The translations under genes were made by a program, and so were the position numbers. 34,761 nt of DNA from JBGPRB01 sp964422155 (GTDB lineage Bacteria > Chloroflexota > Dehalococcoidia > Dehalococcoidales > RBG-16-60-22). Below are positions 8,574 to 21,682 of the stretch, piece by piece (position 1 is the stretch's first letter; every line of letters begins with the position of its first letter). The stretch is taken from contig CAYQZZ010000019.1 in assembly GCA_964422155.1 (NCBI GenBank), positions 1-34,761 on the forward strand, read 5' to 3'. The notes below the pieces were generated by a model. The model had not been told where the DNA came from. It was given only the letters and a program-made list of their open reading frames with translations, and did no database searches.

Positions 8574-8979
8574 AGCCGGCATCGCCGACTTTGCGCACGA
8601 GTAATTTCAGGCCATCCTCACTTATCACCACGATTTTCTCACCGGCATCGATATTGCCCCCGACCGAGGTGGCTCCCCAGAGCTCCCCCCTTATCTTTAC
8701 CATACCCTCTGGTGCCAGCCTGCCGACGGCCTTGCCCGTAGCGCCAACCATGGACGGCAACCCGACCAGTGCCTGTCTTTGCAAGGCCCGGGTGGTAAAA
8801 ATAAAAAGCCAGGTACCGAATACAGCCCAGGCTAACATAACGCCGATAAGCACGGAAAGATGCAGCTTTATCCCGAACTCAGGAAGCAGCCAGCGCCATA
8901 TCACCCAGATGGCCACCTGTTCCAGAGCCATACTGATAATAGCCAGTACCAGCCTGGTTAAAGTTAATTTATTATTCAT
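8563..8979 (-). CDS. NfeD-like membrane protein with OB-fold domain
   Basis: The 138-residue protein has two membrane helices (about residues 8-32 and 40-62) followed by a soluble beta-rich domain. VGATGKAVGRLAPEGMVKI to EKIVVISEDGLKLLVRKV is the NfeD C-terminal OB-fold pattern. NfeD proteins partner with stomatin/flotillin-like (SPFH) proteins or membrane proteases in membrane quality control. This is the short form without the ClpP-like protease domain. No SPFH gene is adjacent here. It is convergent with the YchF-like gene and has its own promoter just upstream. Confidence 0.82.
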   Translation of the reverse strand: MNNKLTLTRLVLAIISMALEQVAIWVIWRWLLPEFGIKLHLSVLIGVMLAWAVFGTWLFIFTTRALQRQALVGLPSMVGATGKAVGRLAPEGMVKIRGELWGATSVGGNIDAGEKIVVISEDGLKLLVRKVGDAGSTH

Positions 8980-8992
8980 ATTTCTGGAGTAT

Positions 8993-9021
8993 ATTATATC
9001 AAGACGGTGCTTTTATGTTAA
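8993..9021 (-). promoter_or_regulatory. Promoter for the NfeD-like gene
   Basis: On the minus strand, TTAACA (9021-9016), a 17-base spacer and a perfect TATAAT (8998-8993). The predicted start of transcription is only about 6-8 bases before the ATG at 8979, so the mRNA would be nearly leaderless. No good ribosome binding site is seen. Confidence 0.55.
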
Positions 9022-9091
9022 TCCATGCCAGCCTCGTGATGAAAAATTGATAAAGATTTTATTAAATTTTCTTAATTTATCCTCACAGGAC

Positions 9092-9120
9092 TTGACAAGA
9101 ATATATAATAATGATATCCT
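9092..9120 (+). promoter_or_regulatory. Probable promoter of the rpoB-rpoC operon
   Basis: TTGACA (9092-9097), a 17-base spacer and TATCCT (9115-9120) in an AT-rich region. This would give an untranslated leader of about 150 bases before rpoB. AAGGAG at 9264-9269 is the ribosome binding site for the ATG at 9275. I see no strong terminator-like hairpin in the leader. Confidence 0.5.
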
Positions 9121-9274
9121 TTATATCTGTAATAATGCCCCAATTGTTTTTTATTATAACTTCCCAAACGTAGATGTCCGTAATATCGCCGCATATGCAC
9201 GTGTGTCTTCGTTCTTAATAAAAGTGCTGTCGAAATACAACGATTGCTGCATTTGTCTAGTCTAAGGAGTAGAG

Positions 9275-13028
<3,754 letters not shown>

Positions 13029-13045
<17 letters not shown>

Positions 13046-16000
13046 TTTTGATGCCGTCCGTATTTCACTGGCTTCACCGGAACAAATCAGGAGCTGGTCC
13101 TACGGCGAAGTAACCAAGCCGGAGACTATTAACTACCGCACACTGAAACCGGAACGGGACGGCCTCTTTTGCGAAAGAATTTTCGGTCCGACCAAGGACT
13201 TCGAATGCTACTGCGGAAAGTACAAGAGAATCCGCTATAAGGGAGTCATCTGTGATAAATGCGGCGTCGAGGTAGCCCGCGCCAAGGTCCGCCGGGAACG
13301 CATGGGGCACATCGAACTGGCCTGCCCGGTGAGCCACATTTGGTTTGCCAAGGGCATACCGAGTCGACTCGGCCTCCTGCTCGACCTGTCACCGCGCAGT
13401 CTGGAGCATGTCCTCTATTTCTCCCAGTACATTATCACCTCAGTTAATGAAGAAGCCCGTCAAGCAGCTATCAAGCAGCTCGAAGAAGAGACCGCCCGTA
13501 ACATCGAAGAGCGCCAGAAAGCTCTGGACGCTAAAATCGCCCAGATGGAGCAGGAAAAAGGCACTATCGAGGAAATAAACGAACTCCGCCGCCAGTTCAC
13601 CGAGGAAAAGACCAAGATTGAGGAGGAGCTTGCCCTCAATATCGAAAAGTTAAAGGGGCTCTATGCCCGGGAATTGCTTACCGAGAACCAATATCATGAC
13701 TTAAAACAGAAATATGGAACTGTCTTCGATGCCGGCATGGGCGCCGAGGCTATCCTCCAGATTATGAAGGGCATCAACCTTGATGAAATACGAAACAAAC
13801 TGCTGCTGGAAACCCAGTCTTCCTCGGGGCAGCGGCGTAAGAAGGCCAGCAAACAACTCCGGGTGGTGGAGGCCTTCCGCAATAGCGGTAACAAGCCGGA
13901 GTGGATGATTTTAACCGTGCTGCCGGTGCTGCCGCCGGACCTGAGACCCATGGTGCAGCTGGACGGCGGCAGGTTCGCCACCAGCGACCTCAATGACCTC
14001 TACCGGAGAGTCATCAACCGCAATAACCGGCTACACCACCTGATAGATATCGGCGCCCCTGAAATTATCATCCGCAACGAGAAACGCATGCTTCAGGAAG
14101 CCGTTGACTCACTCATCGATAACGGCCGAAGGGGACGCGCCATTTCCATCAGCGGCAACCATAAACTAAAGTCACTATCGGATATGCTCCGTGGCAAACA
14201 GGGACGCTTCCGCCAGAACCTGCTCGGCAAACGCGTCGACTACAGCGGGCGCTCGGTAATCGTGTGCGGCCCGGAGCTTAAACTCCACCAGTGCGGCCTA
14301 CCGAGGCGGATGGCCCTGGAACTGTTTAAACCTTTCGTCATGCGCCGACTGGTAGCGCAGGGGCTGGCTCCCAATATCAAGAGCGCCAGGAGACTGGTAG
14401 AGAGAGCTAAAGCAGAGGTGTATGACATCCTCGAGGAGGTCGTCAAGGAGAGGCCGGTACTACTTAACCGTGCCCCCACCCTCCACCGGCTCAGCATCCA
14501 GGCCTTCGAACCGGTGCTTATCGATGGCAGCGCCATCCAGATTCACCCGCTGGTCTGCTCCGCCTTCAATGCCGATTTCGATGGCGACCAGATGGCGGTA
14601 CACGTGCCGCTTTCAAAGGCTGCCGTTAAAGAAGCCAGGGAGATGATGATGAGCCATCACAATATACTGCTGCCAAGCAGCGGTGAGCCTACCGTATCTC
14701 CTACGCTGGACATGGTCCTCGGCTGCTACTACCTGACGACCATCAGACACCAAGGCAAAGAAAATGGCAAGTTTTTCGGCAGTTTCGAGGAAGCCAAGCT
14801 GGCCTATGAATTCGGCATCATCGACCTGAGAGAAGAGATTGAAGTAAGGGATAAAGAAAAAGGTGAAATGATTAAGACCAGCGTCGGGCGTATTCTCTTT
14901 AATGAAGTCCTGCCCAAGGAACTGGGCTTCTATAATAAAATTATTGACAAATCAACTCTGAAACAAATAGCCACCAAATGCAGCAAAGTGCTGCCTGATG
15001 AAGAGACCGGCACGATACTGGATAACATCAAACATATCGGTTTCCACTTCGCTTCCAAGTCCGGAATTACTATCGCCATGAATGACATCGAGGTTCCGGC
15101 GAGCAAACCTCAAATACTGGCAGAAGCCGAGGCCAAAATTGCTACCATCGAAAACCAGTACCACCGCGGACTCATCGATGATAACGAAAGATACAATGGA
15201 GTCGTCGGCGTCTGGATGGAAACAACCGATAATATCACCAATACTATCTCGAACAACCTCGACCGCTATGGCGGCGTCTACATGATGGCGACATCAGGGG
15301 CCAAGGGTAATATTTCGCAGATACGGCAGATGGCCGGCATGCGCGGCTTGATGACCGACCCCGCCGGTAAGATTATCGAATTTCCTATCAAGTCCAGCCT
15401 CCGCGAAGGGCACAGCGTCCTGGAATACTTTATCTCTACCCACGGCGCCCGCAAGGGTCTGGCAGATACGGCTCTGAGGACATCCGACAGCGGTTACCTC
15501 ACCCGGCGCCTTATCGATGTCGCCCAGGACGTCATCACTTCCCAGAACGATTGTGGCACTACCGATGGCGTCTGGATAACCGAACCGAAAGAGAAAGGAT
15601 TGCTACCTCCACTGGCCGAGCGTATCCTAGGCAGGATGGCAGCCAGCGATATAGTCCACCCCGAAACCGGCGAAACCATAGTCGCCCGGAATGAAGAAAT
15701 CGACGAACAGAAGATAGAAAAAATCATCGCTGCCGGTCTAGCATCGGTACACGTCAGGTCCCCCCTTACCTGTAAGTCCCGGCGAGGCACCTGTCGGCTT
15801 TGCTACGGCAGGGACCTTGCCCGTGGCAAGCTTGTCGAATCTGATGTAGCCGTAGGCATCATCGCCGCCGAGAGTATCGGGGAACCCGGCACGCAGCTGA
15901 CACTGCGTACCTTCCACACCGGCGGCGTGGTCGGACTCGATATCACCAGCGGTCTTCCCAGGGTAGAAGAGCTTTTCGAGGCCAGGAATCCCCGGGGACA

Positions 16001-17081
16001 GGCAATTATCTCGGAGATAGACGGGGTTGCCGAGGTAATTCAGAATGAGGAGGGCAGAAAAATCAAAGTCGTCAGCACAGAAATCTACCATGATGAATAC
16101 CCGCTGCCGGCCGGCTGGAAAGTAATGGTGAAAAACGGACAGTCGGTCGATATCGGCACGGTGCTGGCGTCTCCCCCCGCCAAAAAAGCCAAGGCGGAGA
16201 CTACCCCGACTCCGGAGACACAGCCCATAGTGGCCCGTTTCGCCGGCGAAGCCAATGTGAAAAAGAAGCAGCTGGTCATAAGCTATGCCGAGAAAGAGGA
16301 ACGTGAATACATCCTAGCATCTACCACCAGTATCTGGGTCCAGAATGGGGCACAGGTAAAAGCCGGTCAGCAACTGACCGACGGCTCCATCAACCCACAT
16401 GACATACTGCGGATACTGGGCAAAGACGCCGTCCAGCAATACCTGGTCGACGAGGTACAGAAGGTTTACCGCTCCCAGGGCGTAAACATCAACGATAAAC
16501 ACATCGAGGTTATCACGCACCAGATGCTAACCAAGGTCCGCATCGATTCCGCCGGAGATACCGACCTCGTACCTGATGAACTCGTTGACAAGTTTGTCTA
16601 TGAAGACACCAATGCTAAAGTGCTGGCCGAGGGCGGTGAACCGGCTACGGCTCATACCGTCATGCTGGGCATAACCAGAGCTTCGCTGAGCACCGATAGC
16701 TGGCTGGCGGCGGCATCGTTCCAGGAAACCACCAGAATCCTTACCGAAGCCGCCGCCAACGGAAGGATAGATAGGCTGGTCGGACTCAAAGAAAACGTTA
16801 TCATCGGCAAGCTGATTCCGGCCCGTTACCTCAAGGAAGAAGAGATAGCGCAGTTGAAGGCCGGCGAGGAAACCGAAGCGATGCGATTACTGGCAAGCCT
16901 GGCTGCGCCGGTAGAAGCCGGCCCGTCAAGCGGCGGTGAAGCCGGCCTTTCAAGCGGTGGTGAAGCCGGCCTATCAAGCGGCGGTGAAGCAGGTATGGAA
17001 GCGCCTAAGCAACCGGTAAATATAGCGGAAACTATCGAAGCACCAGTCATCGACATAGCCGGGGAAAAAAAAGAGGAATAA
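13029..17081 (+). CDS. rpoC: DNA-directed RNA polymerase subunit beta'
   Basis: This is the catalytic beta' subunit. The N-terminal zinc finger is CYCGKYKRIRYKGVICDKCG (about residues 58-77). A charged coiled-coil insert follows (about 140-235), similar to that in actinobacterial beta'. The catalytic magnesium motif NADFDGDQM lies near residue 513. The second zinc site includes CKSRRGTCRLCYGRD (about 915-930), and the trigger-loop/bridge regions continue with ESIGEPGTQLTLRTFHTGG. The 1350-residue protein ends with a low-complexity tail containing three copies of an eight-residue EAG.SSGG unit, absent from most orthologues. It overlaps rpoB by 17 bases and is followed by ruvB after 28 bases. 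SD GAGAGG precedes the ATG by about nine bases. Confidence 0.98.
16914..16985 (+). repeat. In-frame 24-base tandem repeat in the rpoC tail
   Basis: Three near-identical 24-base units, each starting GAAGCCGGCC, run from 16914 to 16985. A fourth unit degenerates after GAAGCAGGT. They encode EAGPSSGG, EAGLSSGG and EAGLSSGG. The few differences are mostly at third positions, so the duplication is recent but under reading-frame constraint. Confidence 0.95.
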
Positions 17082-17109
17082 CCCCAATCTATCGAGGGGG
17101 TGAGACGAA

Positions 17110-18132
17110 ATAGCTCGCATCATATCGGGTAAACCCAGCGCCGAGGACGCACCGCTCGATACCAGTCTTAGACCCCGGAGCCTGGCCGACTTCATCGGAC
17201 AAGATAAGATGAAGGAAAACCTCAAGATAGCCATTACCGCGGCTAAAGGTCGAGGCGAGTCCCTGGACCACGTTCTGTTTTACGGGCCACCCGGCCTGGG
17301 CAAGACCTGCCTGGCGAATATCATTGCCGCCGAAGTAGGCGTCAACATTAAGACGACATCCGGCCCGGCCATCGAGCGCACCGGAGATTTAGCCGCCATT
17401 TTGACCAACCTGCGCAGCCACGATATCCTCTTTATCGATGAAATACACCGCCTTAACCGAACGGTGGAAGAGATACTATACCCCGCCCTGGAAGACTTCG
17501 CCCTGGACATCATCATCGGCAAAGGCCCCGGCGCTAAAAGCCTGCGGCTGAGCCTGCCCGCCTTCACCCTGATTGGCGCCACCACCCGCTACGCCCTGCT
17601 CAGTCCACCCCTGAGGGATAGATTCGGCGCGGTTTACCGCCTCGATTTTTACGACGCAACATCACTGGAGAAAATCATCGAACGCTCCGCCCGGATACTC
17701 CAGCTAGAGGCGGAGGAAGAAGGACTGAAGGAAATAGCCCGCCGCGCCCGGGGCACGCCGCGCGTGGCCAATCGACTGCTCAAGAGGGTCAGGGACTATG
17801 CCCAGGTCATGGCCGACGGCACCATAACACAAAAAGTCACCAAAGAAGCCCTTGCCAAGCTGGGGATAGACCTTATCGGGCTGGACGAAATCGACCACAA
17901 GGTGCTGCATACCATCATCGAGAAGTTTAATGGCGGACCGGTGGGATTGGACACCATAGCGGCTTCCATCAGCGAGGATGCAGACACCATAACCGATGTG
18001 TACGAACCCTTCCTCATGCAGTTGGGCTTTTTAGAGAGGACGCCGCGAGGTCGCATGGCTACCCGCCTGGCCTACGAGCACCTCGGCCTGCCGTATAACA
18101 AAGAGAAGCCGCCACAGCCGAGTTTGCTTTAA
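17110..18132 (+). CDS. ruvB: Holliday junction branch-migration helicase RuvB
   Basis: RuvB is the AAA+ motor that drives branch migration with RuvA. Walker A is GPPGLGKT (59-66), Walker B is FIDEIH (108-113), sensor 1 is IGATTR, the arginine finger lies in LRDRFG, and the C-terminal winged helix has LGFLERTPRGRMATRLAYEH. The first ATG in frame, at 17209, would delete ISGKPSAEDAPLDTSLRPRS then LADFIGQDK, which is conserved in RuvB. No ATG, GTG or TTG lies between the upstream stop at 17101 and that segment. The best start is ATA at 17110 (IARIISGKP), six bases after GGGGGTGA (17096-17103), a near-perfect Shine-Dalgarno. The full protein would then be 340 residues, the normal size. ATA is either a real non-canonical start or an error for ATG. 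It follows rpoC by 28 bases. Confidence 0.93.
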   Translation: MARIISGKPSAEDAPLDTSLRPRSLADFIGQDKMKENLKIAITAAKGRGESLDHVLFYGPPGLGKTCLANIIAAEVGVNIKTTSGPAIERTGDLAAILTNLRSHDILFIDEIHRLNRTVEEILYPALEDFALDIIIGKGPGAKSLRLSLPAFTLIGATTRYALLSPPLRDRFGAVYRLDFYDATSLEKIIERSARILQLEAEEEGLKEIARRARGTPRVANRLLKRVRDYAQVMADGTITQKVTKEALAKLGIDLIGLDEIDHKVLHTIIEKFNGGPVGLDTIAASISEDADTITDVYEPFLMQLGFLERTPRGRMATRLAYEHLGLPYNKEKPPQPSLL

Positions 18133-18222
18133 AATCTGGATAAGATACAGGGTTCAATTTAAATCTTCTGACGACTTTCGAATTTATCCTGAAATATTTT
18201 TACAATTTAATGTAATATATAC

Positions 18223-18251
18223 TTGACATTTTGAATATTTTGTGTTACAAT
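18223..18251 (+). promoter_or_regulatory. Strong sigma-70-type promoter
   Basis: TTGACA (18223-18228), a 17-base spacer and TACAAT (18246-18251), upstream of the membrane protein/XRE regulator pair. Ten or eleven of the twelve consensus positions match. It is the best promoter in the window. Confidence 0.8.
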
Positions 18252-18255
18252 ATGT

Positions 18256-18265
18256 TCTGTACAGA
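18256..18265. promoter_or_regulatory. Possible operator palindrome
   Basis: TCTGTACAGA is a perfect 10-base palindrome that begins four bases after the -10 box, covering the expected transcription start. The XRE regulator encoded downstream is a natural candidate to bind it. The binding is an inference from position and symmetry. Confidence 0.4.
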
Positions 18266-18290
18266 TTACTAATAAAAGGAGGTAAATAAA

Positions 18291-18749
18291 ATGTCTGTAA
18301 GTCAAAAAACCGCCTGGACGCAACTGGTAATATTCGGGGCATTGGTCATCGGTTGGCTGGCGCTCTTCCTGGCCAATGGAACGATTTTCTACTGGCAGGA
18401 CAACACCATGAAAATGACCTTCTACTGGCTCTGCGCCGCCGCCTTCGCCGCGCTGGTCATCATGAATATTGTTGCCAGTATCCTGAAGAACCGCACCAAA
18501 GCTGTCACCGACGAGCGGGATAAAGCTATCTTCCGAAAGGCCTCTCTCTGGGCGACGGGAACTTCATACACAGTCGTTGTTGCCCTGCTGCTGGTACTCG
18601 CCATCACTTACATGAACGGTGGCAGTGAGACAGTGCCCGTTAATTTCCCGCTCTTTATCGTCATCGTTGGCGGAGTGACTTTAACACTTACCCAAGCCAT
18701 CACGGCGTTAATAATGTACGGTCGAAAGGTGAACCATGCCGAAAGCTAG
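18291..18749 (+). CDS. Four-helix membrane protein cotranscribed with an XRE regulator
   Basis: This 152-residue protein has four predicted membrane helices (about 12-29, 42-63, 84-104 and 115-140). A short cytoplasmic loop containing TKAVTDERDKAIFRKAS lies between helices 2 and 3. The DERDK.I loop motif recurs in small membrane proteins (DUF2178-like) that are encoded next to small XRE regulators. That assignment is from memory of the pattern and is moderate. AAAGGAGGT (18275-18283) is an excellent ribosome binding site. The gene overlaps the regulator by 14 bases. A membrane sensor or partner of the regulator is plausible but not shown. Confidence 0.72.
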   Translation: MSVSQKTAWTQLVIFGALVIGWLALFLANGTIFYWQDNTMKMTFYWLCAAAFAALVIMNIVASILKNRTKAVTDERDKAIFRKASLWATGTSYTVVVALLLVLAITYMNGGSETVPVNFPLFIVIVGGVTLTLTQAITALIMYGRKVNHAES

Positions 18750-18948
18750 TATAAACAATCGCATCAGAAGGCTGCGATTCGACCACAATGAAATGACACA
18801 GGAAGAGCTGGCGAGCCGAGCCGGCTGCACCCGGCAGACCATCATCGCCCTGGAGCAGGGAAAATACGTGCCGTCCATCGAGCTGGCTTTTAAAATTGCC
18901 CGGGCTTTCGGGGTGACGGTGGAAGAAGTTTTTCAGTATGAAGAGTAA
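18736..18948 (+). CDS. Small XRE-family HTH transcriptional regulator
   Basis: The 70-residue protein is a single Cro/C1-type helix-turn-helix domain: NRIRRLRFDHNEMTQEELAS then RAGCTRQTIIALEQGKYVPS, with the recognition helix around TRQTIIALE. It ends FGVTVEEVFQYEE, as in YozG/YvaO-type mini-regulators that consist of the DNA-binding domain only. Its start lies inside the 3' end of the membrane protein gene. The pair probably forms an autoregulated unit, with TCTGTACAGA at the promoter as a candidate site. Confidence 0.92.
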   Translation: MPKASINNRIRRLRFDHNEMTQEELASRAGCTRQTIIALEQGKYVPSIELAFKIARAFGVTVEEVFQYEE

Positions 18949-19006
18949 GACTGGCAATAAAATACTATCATGGATATACTTACTATAGGAGACTTAGTAA
19001 CGAAGG

Positions 19007-19549
19007 ATGAATAAAGTCCTCATTCATGTCTGTTGCGCTCATTGCGCCGCCTTCACCGCCGAATACTGGCGGCAACAGGGTTATGAAATCGGTGGCTTCT
19101 GGTACAACCCTAACATCCACCCGTACACGGAGCACCAACAGCGACTGGAAAGCATGAAAGCACTGGCGCAAGAGATAGAATTGCCTTTAATAATCGCCGA
19201 GGGATACGACATGGTGGAATACTTCCGCCGGGTAGTCGGCCACGAAACAGAGCGCTGCCGGTATTGCTTCGACCTCCGTTTGACAAAGACGGCGGAAACC
19301 GCCCGCGATAAAAGCTTCAACGCTTTTACCACTACCCTGCTCATCAGCCCACACCAGAAGCACGAATTGATTCAAGAAACAGGCAATAGAGTTGCCGGGG
19401 AACAGGGCGTGGAATTCCTTTATGCCGACCTCCGGAAACGCTACTCGGACAGTCGCCACATCACCAAGCCGATGAATCTCTACCGCCAGCAGTACTGCGG
19501 CTGCATCTACAGCGAGTGGGAACGCTACGCTAACATCAAAACAGAATGA
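19007..19549 (+). CDS. queH: Epoxyqueuosine reductase QueH
   Basis: QueH (formerly DUF208) is the non-cobalamin enzyme that reduces epoxyqueuosine to queuosine in tRNA. It carries an Fe-S cluster and a second metal site. The key cysteines are visible: HVCCAHC near the N-terminus (Cys9, Cys10, Cys13), CRYC in the middle and QQYCGC near the C-terminus. LLISPHQKHELI and the preceding TTT match the family. The 180 residues are typical. It starts 58 bases after the XRE gene, so it may be read from the same promoter or its own. No other queuosine gene is in the window. A strong terminator follows 12 bases later. Confidence 0.93.
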   Translation: MNKVLIHVCCAHCAAFTAEYWRQQGYEIGGFWYNPNIHPYTEHQQRLESMKALAQEIELPLIIAEGYDMVEYFRRVVGHETERCRYCFDLRLTKTAETARDKSFNAFTTTLLISPHQKHELIQETGNRVAGEQGVEFLYADLRKRYSDSRHITKPMNLYRQQYCGCIYSEWERYANIKTE

Positions 19550-19561
19550 TGTAAAACAAAA

Positions 19562-19587
19562 GGGAGCCCCGATAAATCGGGGCTCCC
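19562..19587. terminator. Bidirectional intrinsic terminator
   Basis: GGGAGCCCCGAT (19562-19573) pairs perfectly with ATCGGGGCTCCC (19576-19587). T-rich sequence follows on the plus strand, and an A-rich run precedes it (T-rich on the minus strand). It ends queH and the convergent SIMPL-domain gene. Confidence 0.9.
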
Positions 19588-19632
19588 CAGATTTCTATAT
19601 TTCTTAATCCGCTTAAAGTCTATGTCAATTCA

Positions 19633-20403
19633 TCAGTCAGCTATGTCATAAGCTAACTGGACATTCGTAGTTATTTCCATCTCGCCGGGGCTGACGGGAG
19701 TTGCCACCGGAGCCGGGGCTCCCTCGGCCTTGGCTACCATATCCTGGCGATAAATCGGGCCGGGCATATAAGAACTCTCGGAGATATAGGTCGGTTTGCC
19801 CAGTTTGACACCAGCCGTATCGGCCAGCTTCTTCGCCTTGGCGGCAGCATCGGTTACCGCCAGCTGCCTGGCCTGCTCGTAGAAAGGCTTGGGGTCATCA
19901 ACCGTAAAACCGATGCTGTTGATGCGGGTAAAGTCGCCGCCGGCAGCGGTAACGGCATCGATAACGCTACCAGCCTTGTCCACATTCCTTATCTTGGCGG
20001 TGACCATGTTGGAAACCCGGTAGCCAATAGTAATTTCCTGCTGCTTGTTATCGTCCCACCTGGTCACACGCTGGATGTTGAAAGACTGGGTCTGAATGTC
20101 TTTCGCAGCAACTCCCCCACCTTTCAGGGCAGCCATTACCTTGTCCATCGCGGCGGCAGCCTCGGACTGAGCCTGAGCCACGCTGACCTCCTGAGCCTGG
20201 ATGCCTAAACTCAGGATAGCTACATCGGGAACAGCGTTTACCTTACCTTCGCCGTTAACCCATATCCCTTGCTGCTGGCTATTCAAATCTATCTTGAAAC
20301 TCCCCCCGGTTAAAGACGTACCTTCTGAGCTGCAACCAGCCAGAGCCATTATTGCCCCCAGCATCAATACCACACCGATTACTACCAACCAGATTTTCTT
20401 CAT
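19633..20403 (-). CDS. SIMPL-domain (DUF541) lipoprotein
   Basis: The 256-residue protein is exported and lipid-anchored: MKKIWLVVIGVVLMLGAIMA is followed by LAGC, a lipobox with Cys at about residue 23. The rest is a SIMPL/DUF541 domain (from ISVNGEGKV-like IWVNGEGKVNAVPDVA), with the typical pattern of beta strands and long helices and QLAVTDAAAKAKKLADTAG near residue 180. Family members are implicated in oxidative or envelope stress, but the molecular role is unsettled. The start was set at the second in-frame ATG (20403), because GGGAGG lies about eight bases before it; the ATG at 20433 has no such site. It may be functionally tied to the adjacent sigma factor/DUF5667 pair, but that is only positional. 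Confidence 0.88.
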   Translation of the reverse strand: MKKIWLVVIGVVLMLGAIMALAGCSSEGTSLTGGSFKIDLNSQQQGIWVNGEGKVNAVPDVAILSLGIQAQEVSVAQAQSEAAAAMDKVMAALKGGGVAAKDIQTQSFNIQRVTRWDDNKQQEITIGYRVSNMVTAKIRNVDKAGSVIDAVTAAGGDFTRINSIGFTVDDPKPFYEQARQLAVTDAAAKAKKLADTAGVKLGKPTYISESSYMPGPIYRQDMVAKAEGAPAPVATPVSPGEMEITTNVQLAYDIAD

Positions 20404-20635
20404 TGTACAACCTCCCTTTTTTCCTTTCCACATATATATAACGAAAAAGTCACCGCCGGGTTAGCGGCCAATTTTCTTTTTAAATGTTTATTACGATAGT
20501 CCGCTCGTTTTTAATGCCAGGGAATAACATACACCCCACTATTCAAAATAGCCTATAACTGACAGAATGAATGTAATTAATATCACAATCGGGCGGATAC
20601 AGACTGACAAATTTGTTGCAGGAAGCTCCGTTAAC

Positions 20636-21682
20636 CTAGTCCAGATTCTCCAGGGCTTGCTCGTAACCTCTATCGGCAACCTCAATCGCCTGTTCCAGTG
20701 CTGGCTTGAGTTTTTCCGATACTTTCTCCAGGTGGTCCCGTAAAGCCTTAGAGTTCTTTGCAGCCTTTTGAGATAAGATTGTCCTCAGCTTTTCCTGTTT
20801 ATCAGATTTTTCGCTTTCGTCTTTAGCAACGCGTTTATTTTCCGGCCCAACTCCCTTAACCGATGCCGGGGCCGGGGGTATGGTTATTACGGGCGCTTCT
20901 TCCTCTGGAGATGAGGGCACTTCTATGGCCGGCGGTGGCACCTGCATCAGAGAAGGTACTTCTTCAACCGATGGTGCTGGTTCAGGAGCCGGTGCCGGGG
21001 CTGGAACCGGGGCAGTCGTGGGAGCTTCTCTCATTTGCGCCTTCGGCGCTGCCTCGGCGGTCGCTGGCGCCGGTGCCCGCAAGGTGGCTACCCCCGCACT
21101 CTCCGAAGGTCCCGCACCAGGCCCGGCCAGATTCGCCATAGCTATCAACTCGTTATTCATACGCTCCGTGGTCTTTTCTACTTGCTCAACCTTGCCCCTA
21201 TCTGCCATGATGATTATTTCTTCCACCCTCCTATCGGTAAACCGGGCATACAGCTCTGCTTTATCCAGAGCCGACGGGGTAAACGCCAGCTGTACCGACT
21301 CGGTTGCCAGCTTCACCCGGTACAGCGGCTCATCCGGCAGGCTGCTACTGGCGGCCGTTACGGTGCCGCCGCCGATCATTAACAGGCCGATAATAAGAGC
21401 CACCGGTGCCATCCAGCGAACCTGCCACCTGAAGAAACTCCGTCTCCCTTTCGGTTGTGTGTCACGGATGGCCGCCTGGAACTCATAACCGGCCCTCTGC
21501 CGGAACTCAGGGCGCGGTCCGATGGCTACTGCCTTTCGGGTATCCAGCGCCGTTCTCAGCAGCGGCTCAAGCTCGGCGGCATGTTCAGGATGCCGTGCCA
21601 GGCATACCTCAATATCCTCTCCTCTTATTACCCCCTCGAGGCATTCATCCAATATATTTTCAAATTCACTCTCTCTACCCAT
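20636..21682 (-). CDS. DUF5667-type membrane protein, putative sigma-factor partner
   Basis: The N-terminus (DECLEGVIRGEDIEVCLARH then PEHAAELEPLL) is the pattern found in Chloroflexota proteins encoded beside ECF sigma factors. One membrane helix (about residues 91-111) is followed by a DUF5667 domain (DEPLYRVKLATESVQLAFTP, residues about 117-190). Next is a long Pro/Ala-rich linker (about 200-280) and a charged helical C-terminus. Total length is 348. It most likely acts as an anti-sigma-like membrane protein with an extracytoplasmic sensing part. This is inferred from gene order and topology, as no classical zinc anti-sigma motif (HxxxCxxC) is visible. Its ATG shares one base with the sigma gene stop (TAATG), so the two are translationally coupled. 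Confidence 0.8.
   Translation of the reverse strand: MGRESEFENILDECLEGVIRGEDIEVCLARHPEHAAELEPLLRTALDTRKAVAIGPRPEFRQRAGYEFQAAIRDTQPKGRRSFFRWQVRWMAPVALIIGLLMIGGGTVTAASSSLPDEPLYRVKLATESVQLAFTPSALDKAELYARFTDRRVEEIIIMADRGKVEQVEKTTERMNNELIAMANLAGPGAGPSESAGVATLRAPAPATAEAAPKAQMREAPTTAPVPAPAPAPEPAPSVEEVPSLMQVPPPAIEVPSSPEEEAPVITIPPAPASVKGVGPENKRVAKDESEKSDKQEKLRTILSQKAAKNSKALRDHLEKVSEKLKPALEQAIEVADRGYEQALENLD

Noticed and set aside
8980..9274. Possible regulatory RNA in the rpoB leader
   Set aside because: The region is AT-rich and shows no stable hairpin or conserved riboswitch element that I can identify; only the promoter is supported.
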